In this document: positions 11,096 through 22,000 of the stretch, piece by piece
How positions within the stretch are numbered: the stretch's first letter is position 1
Layout: the number at the start of each line of letters is the position of its first letter
NCBI RefSeq assembly: GCF_032854445.1
Contig: NC_088302.1
Span: 436,001-500,000, forward strand
Direction: 5' to 3'
Origin: Liolophura sinensis
Taxonomy: Eukaryota; Mollusca; Polyplacophora; Chitonida; Chitonidae
DNA: 64,000 nucleotides
Translations under genes and position numbers: made by a program
Notes under the pieces: generated by a model
The model's database searches: none
Told to the model about the DNA's origin: nothing
Seen by the model: only the letters and a program-made list of their open reading frames with translations

Positions 11096-12580
11096 CGGGT
11101 ATATGAGTTATACATATAGCAGTGAGGCCCAAGCTGGGTGATATGTCATATCAAGTGTCATTAACACAGTAGTTGTGTTGTTCAGCAGTACATGTATAAC
11201 TGTGGCGCTGTGTGAAGTTTCATGGTTGGTGTCTAACACAGCAGTGGTGTAGTTCAGCAGTACATGTATAACTGTGGCATTGTGTGAAGTTTCATGGTTG
11301 GTGTCATTAACACAGCAGTCTTATAGTTCAGCAGTACATGTATAACTGTGGCGTTGTGTGAAGTTTCATGGTTGGTGTCTAACACAGCAGTCGTGTAGTT
11401 CAGCAGTACATGTATAACTGTGGCGTTGTGTGAAGTTTCATGGTTGGTGTCTAACACAGCAGTGGTGTAGTTCAGCAGTACATGTATAACTGTGGCGTTG
11501 TGTGAAGTTTCATGGTTGGTGTCATTAACACAGTAGTGGTGTAGTTCAACAGTACATGTGTAACTGTGGCGTTGTGTGAAGTTTCATGGTTGGTGTCATT
11601 AACATAGCAGTTGTATAGTTCAGCAGTACATGTATAACTGTGGCGTTGTGTGAAGTTTCATGGTTGGTGTCATTAACACAGCAGTCGTATAGTTCAGCAG
11701 TACATGTATAACTGTGGCGTTGTGTGAAGTTTCATGGTTGGTGTCATTAACACAACAGTCGTATAGTTCAGCAGTACATGTATAACTGTGGCGTTGTGTG
11801 AAGTTTCATGGTTGGTGTCATTAACACAGCAGTCGTATAGTTCAGCGGTACATGTATAACTGTGGCGCTGTGTGAAGTTTCATGGTTGGTGTCTAACACA
11901 GCAGTGGTGTAGTTCAGCAGTACATGTATAACTGTGGCGTTGTGTGAAGTTTCATGGTTGGTGTCTAACACAGCAGTCGTGTAGTTCAGCAGTACATGTA
12001 TAACTGTGGCGTTGTGTGAAGTTTCATGGTTGGTGTCATTAACACAGTAGTGGTGTAGTTCAACAGTACATGTGTAACTGTGGCGTTGTGTGAAGTTTCA
12101 TGGTTGGTGTCATTAACACAGCAGTCGTGTAGTTCAGCAGTACATGTATAACTGTGGCATTGTGTGAAGTTTCATGGTTGGTGTCATTAACACAGCAGTC
12201 GTATAGTTCAGCAGTACATATATAACTGGCGTTGTGTGAAGTTTCATGGTTGGTGTCTAACACAGCAGTGGTGTAGTTCAGCAGTACATGTATAACTGGC
12301 GTTGTGTGAAGTTTCATGGTTGGTGTCTAACACAGCAGTGGTGTAGTTCAGCAGTACATATATAACTGTGGCGTTGTGTGAAGTTTCATGGTTGGTGTCA
12401 TTAACACAGCAGTGGTGTAGTTCAGCAGTACATGTATAACTGTGGCGTTGTGTGAAGTTTCATGGTTGGTGTCATTAACACAGCAGTCGTATAGTTCAGC
12501 AGTACATGTATAACTGTGGCATTGTGTGAAGTTTCATGGTTGGTGTCATTAACACAGCAGTCGTATAGTTCAGCAGCATA
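11096..12580. repeat. 72-74-bp satellite upstream of ZCCHC4
   Basis: About 20 copies of a monomer with ACATGTATAACTGTGGCGTT, GTGTGAAGTTTCATGGTTGG, TGTCATTAACACAGCAGTCG and TATAGTTCAGCAGT. A two-base-shorter type (GTCTAACAC) alternates with the long type. The word GGTGTCATTAACAC and the order of motifs match the 68-bp satellite at 8425 and the SINE body, so both arrays seem to share an origin. It ends about 375 bases before the ZCCHC4 start codon. Confidence 0.92.
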
Positions 12581-12955
12581 ACTATATACGACCTACAGGT
12601 ACATCTATTCTTTCTGTATTGCAACCTGTAGTTAAACGACCTGTATACCGTAACTAATTAATTTAAGATATTAATTGATTTTTAAAAGTGACATTTTTCA
12701 TTTTTAACCTTTTTTCTGTTGCAATATTTTGTACTATCTTCTATCTATATTTTCATTGGTTTTACTTTTCCATTTGGTGAGTTTACAAAAATGAAGATAA
12801 CACAGCCGCGCGCATCAAGGGGAACAATCGCGTAGCGGAACTCTTCAAGAGTGGAGGTAGGATTGACACTAGGAAAACATCGAGTAGACGAAACACGTGT
12901 TTTTCTCGAAGAAGGCCAATTTTGACAAATGACGTGAAAACTACTGCAAAGGAAA
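12581..12955 (+). promoter_or_regulatory. presumed ZCCHC4 promoter and 5' UTR
   Basis: This is the only non-repetitive stretch between the satellite and the start codon. It has no obvious TATA box at a fitting distance. It contains a perfect E-box CACGTG at 12894-12899, a CRE-like half site ATGACGTG near 12930 and several CpGs (CCGCGCGC near 12808). An in-frame TGA at 12935-12937 closes the frame before the ATG. The transcription start cannot be placed from sequence. Confidence 0.45.
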
Positions 12956-13025
12956 ATGTCACATAGAAGTGGTGGCGTAGATGTCATTGTTGAAAGTGTT
13001 GGCGACAGTCCATTCTGTCCCCATG
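12956..13025 (+). CDS. ZCCHC4: ZCCHC4 exon 1 (start codon)
   Basis: It encodes 23 residues plus one base, beginning [10 protein letters not shown] and ending FCPH, with donor CATG|GTGTGT. The start is fixed by the in-frame TGA 19 bases upstream and by an A at -3. The Cys-Pro-His-Gly motif across the junction with exon 2 supplies the first two ligands of the GRF zinc finger, as in vertebrate ZCCHC4, which is what identifies this short exon. Confidence 0.88.
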
Positions 13026-16000
13026 GTGTGTAACGAAACTTGCGAACTAAAGGGACAGTTGGGCCTACTCATTTACTGGTTAATTATTTTAATGGAAATT
13101 GAAATAGGTCTTCGGGAATGTATCCACCCTTACTTTGGTAGAAAGATGGCGAGTTGTAAGGACTAGGGTTGTGTGTACGTGTTGATTTACACCTACATTC
13201 TGACGTCATTTTTCCCCACGACCACGTGCTTTTACGGATTTTTCAATGGTTATATTTGAATGGGGGAGATTTCAATTTGCATACAAAGAAAAACAGCGCA
13301 AATAAGACGTTTACCGGTATCATTCTAGTTTCTGTCACATGTCTTTTTTTGTAAAGGATTTACTTAACACTTTGTGAAATGCTCTGGATATGAACTTCCA
13401 TCAGCATGTCAGGCCCATAGCCGGTTGCTTACGCCACTACACCACTCAAGTTGATGTGCTAGAACTTGGTTTTTAGATTCCTGGTTCCATTAAGACGGAT
13501 GAACGTGGTAAGGTTTGAGTGTGCATGTGCATATGTCACATGCTTTTGTCACATGAACTACATCGGAAAAGGGTCTATTCCATATTTGGCCAGCCTCATT
13601 CAGCGAAGCGTGAATGAATGGATGGAAGTAGTGAGGTAGAAAGTTACACGTAAATATAACCCTAGTCTTTACAACAGCTGACCGATCTATGGAACAATGT
13701 TAGTTCAGTTAAATTAAAGGTTGAGGTCTATTGTCAATAATTTCTCACATTTACCTGCCTCTGTAAATATCAGAAATTGTTGAAAATAGACCTCGACCTT
13801 TAATTTAATTGAACTCGGACAATGTTTGTGTTTGCACATAAACGTAGCCTCTTAGACGTAGTACTTTGGATATTGTTTCATGGTATGATTCACACTGTGA
13901 TGTTGATACTTCACTTGTTGATGTCGTATAGCCGTCAGAATAGCTGTGGAGTGTGGTAACTCTTTTCAAGAAACACAGTTGGGAGAGTTACGGAGAGAAA
14001 CAGCCCCAATGTGTCAGATTGACGGTAATGAACATTTATCACTGCTCACAAATGTATTAAAGCTTTCCTTGCATGAATCAATGTGAGCCACCGGTTCACA
14101 GTTTGGCCTAACCAAAAGTAGTCTATGGCAATACCACAAATTGACAAAATTCACATTTTTAAGAACTCCAGTGTGGCTGATAACTCACAAGCTGCTATGT
14201 TACAGGCTCAGAAAATGTGATTGTTTTTTATGAACATGTACCCATTGGGCTCAACGAGTCTATCAACAGGTAAGTTAATTACAGAGACCAAACGGTTAAC
14301 GTTGATTTCTGCTAGGGAATATTTAATGTGCGTGTGAACAACGGTAAATGTTCCTTAGTGTTGATTCGACATATTTGGATCTGTTTCTCTCAATAACTCT
14401 TGTAACTCTGTTGCTCGATAAGAGTTACCTCACTGTGCAACTACGTATAGTTGGAAGGGACAGTGTCAGGTTGCTGACATTTCCGCATTCACCTATCTAG
14501 AATGTAGTCCACTGTAGGTCAAAAGTATATGATAGGATCTTCTTTATATAGATCTGATTTTGATGCAGTCACTGTCCAGTAAAAACTACATACATATCGT
14601 TTAGAACTTTAATCTTGACAATATGTGTGGACAAGTAAAGTTTTGGAGGCCAGGGAAATTTTCTAAAGCGAAGGTCACATTAAAGAGTGATCTAGGTCTC
14701 CATTCATTCAAGTTCTGCCTATTTTTGACTCGATATACAATGGGTCTACTAGCTGGTGTACTGTTCCACTAAAGTTGACTAACATGTATCATGTAGTGTT
14801 GGCAGATTTTATAATTGTTGAATTATTAAATTAAGTACCAAAAATAGGCAATTTTTGATCATTACTTTAATAGCTTGATCTTGAAGGACATGCTGATTTT
14901 CCCCTTCACCGCTGTCCACCTAACAGACATTATATCAAATAAGTGAACTATTTCTAAATAATTTTAAAACACCAAATGAACAGTTAAATTCCACGTGGCT
15001 GTGATTGGATGTTTAAGTGTACCATACTGCTTGCATACGCACAAGCGTAGTTCCCCTCTACTGCTCTCCACCTAACATTTGTTTTGATCGTGTCTATGAC
15101 AATCCCGTACTGCTTTCATACGCACAAACGTAGTTCCCCTCCACTGCTGTCCACCTAACATTTGTTTTGATCGTGTCTATGACAATCCTGTACTGCTTGC
15201 ATACGCCACACAAGCGTAGTTCCCCTCCACTGCCCTCCACCTAACATTTGTTTTGATTGTGTCTATGACAATCTGTGTGACTGACCCTTACATTAGCTGT
15301 GTGATTGGTTGCTAAGAGCCGATGAGGCCTTTGCTATAAACCAGTTTTTTGCCTGTAAGAAGACAGCCAGGTTTTTATTTGTACTCTCAGATACCTGGTC
15401 CTTCATGGGACCATTTAGGGGTATTTCATGAACAAGATTTTAAAGTGTATAGGCTGTATGGGATTGTCTTTAAGCAGCATCACAAAACTGATTCTTCCAT
15501 TCCATAGAAATTTGGCATTAACTGACCAAAAGGGTTAGAACAATGACGTAAATCAAGATAATATGCTCGCAACAACTGCTAACATGTCTGACAGGTCCAA
15601 TGCTGATGTTTGAGAAGTTCTGTGGCACGGATTCCAAAGGCAGGCGTTTCTATGCCTGTTCTGCGTTTCGAGATCGCAAAGACTGCAACTTCTTCCAGTG
15701 GGCAGATGAAAAAATATCACCAGAAAAACAGTTAGCTCGAGATGAACGCCACAAACAGCTGGAGACCAGCGTACAAGCTGAAGGAAAACGAAACAGGTAT
15801 AAATAGCTTATTTGGTTGATAGATAACATACTCCAAGATCACAGTTACTTCCCCACCTGATACCACCTAATCTTTCTTTAAAATTAACTCTGGTGGACAG
15901 GCTGTTTGGGCCTTGCCAAATGGGGACAGGAGTGTGGTGAACAGACCAAATCGGGGCGGGTGTAGGGGTGTGGAAGGGACGCTAAGCTGGCCCGACGAAG

Positions 16001-19000
16001 CCATGCAGTATCTGTGTACATGTCACCTTGCTCACACTGTAGCAACATGGTTCCCCGAGCTCGGGGCACTTCAGGAGTGATCACTGAGTTCCGAGCAAGA
16101 TCAACAATGACATCATTTCCGAAAAAATCTGACCATTGACAGAAAATGTGCAGAATATAGAGGGGTAATTAACTGTATAAAAATACCCTCAAAATGAATT
16201 TTTTTTTAACAAAAATTTCAGACTATGATTTTGTTCATTTGGCATAGAAACATAATCTTTGTTTTAGAGTTCCTTTCCAAGTATGCTTTAAGTTTAAAGT
16301 TCAAATTCCAAAGTTCATGTTCCAGAAGTTTAATTACTGTATTTAACCTAAAATTTCTATCATGAAGAAGACAAACTCCTCACAGGGCATGCGTCACTAG
16401 TTACATCACTGCCACCACTGGACAGGCTTGACCTTTCGAGTCTGTGAAAAATGCGTAGGCTTGTTTAAGCTTAGCCTCATCACGCGTGTCCTCCCGTGGA
16501 ACTACATGTAGATACTTGTGGTGGCAGTGATGTAAAGTGAAAGGTGGAGATTGACACATGCGCTTGTAAGGAGTATGTGATGAAGATACTTGTTTGATAC
16601 TTGTTTCATCATTTTGAAAGTTGTATTGATTATTGTGAGGTTTTGTTAAGAATGTATGATTATATCCTACCGACCCACCATAATGCTGGCCGCCGTCGTA
16701 TAAGTGAAATATTCTTGAGTATGGTGTAAAACACCAATCAGATAAATAAATAAATACATAAATTATATCGTACTGGGAAAAAGTCCAGGACCAAAACATA
16801 ACGTATTAAGATGAGTTAAAATGGAAATTTGAGTTTTTTTAATCTGGTTCCTAGTAATGATAGTAATGGAGTGTAGAAAACTGGTTCCTAGTAATGATAG
16901 TAATGGAGTGTAGAAAACTGGTTCCCAATAATGATAGTAATGGAGTGTAGAAAACAGGTTCCCAGTAATGATAGTAATGGATTGTAGAAAACTGGTTCCT
17001 AGTAATGATAGTAATGGAGTGTAGAAAACTGGTTCCCAGTATTGATAGTAATGGAGTGTAGAAACTGGTTCCTAGTAATCATAGTAATGGAGTGTAGAAA
17101 ACTGGTACCTAGTATTGATAGTAATGGAGTGTAGAAAACTGGTTCCTAGTAATGATAGTAATGGAGTAGAGAAAAACTGGTTCCTAGTAATGATAATGAT
17201 GGAGTGTAGAAATCTCCAAAATTTCAGACGTGACGAATTCAAGAACCTGCCACCTGAAGAGAGAGCCTTATGTCAGACTTGTGGAAAGCTGTTGTTACCG
17301 GCAGAGAGAAATTCTCATGGAGATGGTCACAGAGTTATCTCCCCTGTAACAAATGATGACTTTAAACGACCAACCAGCCTTTTTGTACCTTTGGAAAATA
17401 ACAAGACATATGCAGTAAGTCAACTGAAGCATAGAACAACCTAGTCTCTTAATCAGCTGTTTGATCATCACCAGGATAATCCTTGATTACAGTGAAGCCT
17501 AAGTTATTCATTTGATTGGTGTTTTATTCAGGGGAAACCCACGACCATCCGTAAGTTGCTGTCAAACCTTCCCACGTACAGCTGGAGATCAGCTCACAGT
17601 GACCACACTGGTGGGAGGCTCCTGGGTCATTGTTGGCTTGCTAGCCCCCTTGGCCCTGAAGGCCCCTCAGAGATGGCTAATTCCTGCTGTTGTGGGCACG
17701 GTGTTCATTCAGTGCTCAACATTTAATACATATAGTGTATTAGCCCCCTTGGCCCTGAAGGCCCCTCAGAGATGGCTAATTCCTGCTGTTGTGGGCCCAG
17801 TGTTCATTCAGTGCTCAACATTTAATACATATAGTGTATTAGCCCCCTTGACCCTGAAGGCCCCTCAGAGATGGCTAATTCCTGCTGTTGTGGGCCCAGT
17901 GTTCATTCAGTGCTCAACATTTAATACATACAGTGTATTAGCCCCCTTGGCCCTGAAGGCCCCTCAGAGATGGCTAATTCCTGCTGTTGTGGGCCCAGTG
18001 TTCATTCAGTGCTCAACATTTAATACATACAGTGTATTAGCCCCCTTGGCCCTGAAGGCCCCTCAGAGATGGCTAATTCCTGCTGTTGTGGGCCCAGTGT
18101 TCATTCAGTGCTCAACATTTAATACATATAGTGTATTAGCCCCCTTGACCCTGAAGGCCCCTCAGAGATGGCTAATTCCTGCTGTTGTGGGCCCAGTGTT
18201 CATTCAGTGCTCAACATTTAATACATATAGTGTATTAGCCCCCTTGACCCTGAAGGCCCCTCAGAGATGGCTAATTCCTGCTGTTGTGGGCCCAGTGTTC
18301 ATTCAGTGCTCAACATTTAATACATATAGTGTATTAGCCCCCTTGACCCTGAAGGCCCCTCAGAGATGGCTAATTCCTGCTGTTGTGGGCCCAGTGTTCA
18401 TTCAGTGCTCAACATTTAATACATATAGTGCTAGTGAATATGTACTATCAGTTTCCATATGATTGCTCTTTAAATTAGTATCTTGTTGTATAGGGAGCAT
18501 TATATCAGACTTTGTTATTGTCTTTTCTATTCAAATTAGGAATTCCTTTAAGACTAGGCACTCACTGGCTGATGGCGAAAGCTGTAAACCTATTGTCTGT
18601 TTAGCTTTACAAGGGAACTTTTGTTTTTATCAGCAATATCTGTTTGGGGGATCGTCAGTAAAGTTCACCATAGACACGGTGAGAAGGCTGGGCTTCACCA
18701 AACTGCTGTGTGTAGGAACTCCCAGGTACTGTAATAAATGTGTTGTGCATTCATACAGGAAACAAAATGTATAGATATGATGCAAAATGGACCACTTTCT
18801 CATTTTAAGGAATTCAAGATTCCATTTCTGGTGCACTACTGTAATATTTGTCTTCTTGAGTTGAAGATATTTACACCTGTTTTAAAGTTTAGCAAGCTCC
18901 ACTATACAGAATTGTTTTTTGATTTACATATGTGTTTGGCACATCTTAACCGTGGCCTAGCGGTCGAAGTTGTGATACCTGGATCAAACCCAGGTCCGGT

Positions 19001-22000
19001 CATACCAAAGACTAGAAAAATGGTACTTGTTTGCTGACTCGCTTAGCGCTCAGCACAGAGAGGTTAGAGCAAGGAAACAGGACTGATTGGCCCATTGTCA
19101 GTATAATGTGACTGGATGGGTTGTCTTGTCTGGTGTCTTTGGCATGATACTTCAGTGGTGGCAGCACTTTGGCAGCATGGACTCGCCCTGCTACAAGAAG
19201 ACACAGTATATGTACACACTGCAAATGACTCCTTATCATCTTATGGCTGACAGGTCGTTAAGTACGACACGCATATGTACATTTACTTAGCACAGGAGAG
19301 AATACTCAGACCAAGGACCATAGCCTTCTACATGTATATACACTGTTGACATAAGCAGAAAATCTTGAGAGTTTCAAGTCAAGGCAAGATATGTGTATAT
19401 CTGGTCCATATAATCAGAACAAGCCTACACAAGTATGTACCTGTGCAGCACATAGACACCAGCTTCTAGGGGGTGCTCGTCATTTTGCAGATCAGTTTTC
19501 TTCTTTTATTTCAGAATTCATGAAGAAATTCAGAACTTGAGGGAATCTCCCACAGAAACACTGAAGAGCCTTCTGCTAGATTTGGATCACAGATTTGTAA
19601 GATTGTGTTTGTTTTATTTCTTGAACTGTAGCTGGTGGTCAAATAGTTACGCTGTCACAGAAGCAGGATAATCCATGTAATGTAAAGCTGGTGGTCAAAT
19701 AGTTATGCTGTCACAGAGTCAGGATAATCCATGTAATGTAAGGCTGGTGGTCAAATAGTTACGCTGTCACAGAGGCAGGATAATCCATGTAATGTAAAGC
19801 AGGTGGTCAAATAGTTATGATGCCACAGAGGCAGGATAATCCATGTAATGTAAAGCTGGTGGTCAAATAGTTACGCTGTCACAGAGGCAGGATAATCCAT
19901 GTAATGTAAAGCTGGTGGTCAAATAGTTACGCTGTGTGACATACACAAAGAAATTATGTGTTAATTTCTTACAACTAAATCAAGTTTTTATGCTGTAATT
20001 TTTTCAGGAACAGATTTGGCCGCCTGAACTGTTTTGTCGATACAACATGTTTAATCATTACTTTTTCCATGGGAGAAGTTCTGAAGAAGCTTTCCACAAG
20101 TTTGTATCCAAAGATGCTGATGAGAAATTGATTATTTTAATGGATCCGCCATTTGGTGGAATGGTGGAAGCTTTGGCGTCAACACTGAAGAAAATTTCTG
20201 AAGCAGCAAATGGATCAAAATCTGGCAAGTATGATTTGTCTGCATGGCGCTCGTTTATGGTGGAGGGGTTAACATGCCAATGCAGGGCCATGATTATCTG
20301 TATGGTGCTGTTTTATGGTAGGGGGGTTAACATACCAGCACAGTGCAGTGACTGTCTGCATGGTGCTGTTTTATGGTAGGGGGGTTAACATACCAGCACA
20401 GTGCAATGACTGTCTGCATGTGCTGTTATATGGTAGGGGGGTAAACATGGTAGTGCAGTGCAGTGATTATCTGCATGGTGCAGTTTTATGGTAGGGGGTT
20501 TAACATACCAATCTGCATGGTGCTGTTTTATGGTAGGGGGGTTAACATGTGAGTCTGCATGGTGCTGTTTTATGGTAGGGGAGGTTAACATGCTAGTGCA
20601 GTGCAATGACTGTCTGCATGGTGCTGTTTTATGGTAGGGGGGTTAACATGCCAGTCTGCATGGTTCTGTTTTATGGTAGGGGAGGTTAACATGCTAGTGC
20701 AGTGCAATGTTCATCTGCTTGGTGCTGTTTTATGGTAGGGGAGGTTAACATGCTAGTGCAGTGCAATTTTTATCTGCTTGGTGCTGTTTTATGGTAGGGG
20801 AGGTTAACATGCCAGTCTGCATGGTGCTGTTTTATGGTAGGGGAGGTTAACATGCCAGTCTGCATGGTGCTGTTTTATGGTAGAGGAGGTTAACATGCTA
20901 GTGCAGTGCAATGATTATCTGCATGGTGCTGTTTTATGGTAGGGGAGGTTAACATGCCAGTCTGCAAGGTGCTGTTTTATGGTAGGGGAGGTTAACATGC
21001 CAGCACAGTGCAATGATTATCTGCATGGTGCTGTTTTATGGTAGGGGAGTTAACATGCTAGTGCAGTGCAATGATTATCTGCATGGTGCTGTTTTATGGT
21101 AGGGGAGGTTAACATGCCAGTGTGCAAGGTGCTGTTTTATGGTAGGGGGGTTAACATGCCAGTCTGCATGGTGCTGTTTTGTGGTAGGGGAGGTTAACAT
21201 GCTAGTGCAGTGCAATGACTGTCTGCATGGTGCTGTTTTATGGTAGGGGAGGTTAACATGCCAGTCTGCAAGGTGCTGTTTTATGGTAGGGGGGTTAACA
21301 TGCCAGTCTGCATGGTGCTGTTTTATGGTAGAGGAGGTTAACATGCTAGTGCAGTGCAATGATTATCTGCATGGTGCTGTTTTATGGTAGGGGGGTTAAC
21401 ATGCCAGTCTGCATGGTGCTGTTTTATGGTAGGGGGGTTAGCATGCTAGTGCAGTGCAATGATAATCTGCATGGTGCTGTTTTATGGTAGGGGAGGTTAA
21501 CATGCCAGTCTGCATGGTGCTGTTTTATGGTAGGGGAGGTTAATGTGCCAGTTTTATGGTAGGGAGGTTAACATGCCAGCACAGTGCAATGATTATCTGC
21601 ATGGTGCTGTTTTATGGTAGGGGAGGTTAACATGCCAGTTTTATGGTAGGGAGGTTAACATGCCAGCACAGTGCAGTGATTATCTGCATGGTGCAGTTTT
21701 ATGGTAGGGGGTTTAACATACCAATCTGCGTGGTGCTGTTTTATGGTAGGAGGGTTAATCATGCCAGTCTGCATGGTGCTGTTTTGTGGTAGGGGGGTTA
21801 ACATGCTAGTGCAGTGCAATGATTATCTGCATAGTGCTGTTTTATGGTAGGGGAGGTTTACATGCCAGCCTGCAGGGCATTGTTTGATTTTAGGGGAGCA
21901 TAGTTTTAACCAGTTTCTGTTCTTCTCTTCACCTCAGAGATGTCATGTCCTGCGTTCAGTGTGTTAACCAGTTCCTTGTTCTTTTCTTCACCACAGACGT

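Larger units (their letters stand above)
15797..17227 (+). other. ZCCHC4 intron 2
   Basis: Contains the 200-bp MITE copy (16375-16574), a SINE tail (16665-16760) and a 37-bp minisatellite (16843-17213) that runs up to the exon 3 acceptor. 15797-16370 has nothing recognisable. Confidence 0.6.

Noticed and set aside
12745-12987. 80-codon minus-strand ORF overlapping ZCCHC4 exon 1 as a divergent gene
   Set aside because: No recognisable domain or convincing splice sites, and it overlaps the presumed promoter and exon 1 in antisense.
17512-18462. 316-codon ORF with 33-residue repeats as a membrane or structural protein
   Set aside because: It starts in a reversed SINE, lies in intron 3 and owes its length to a 99-bp period.
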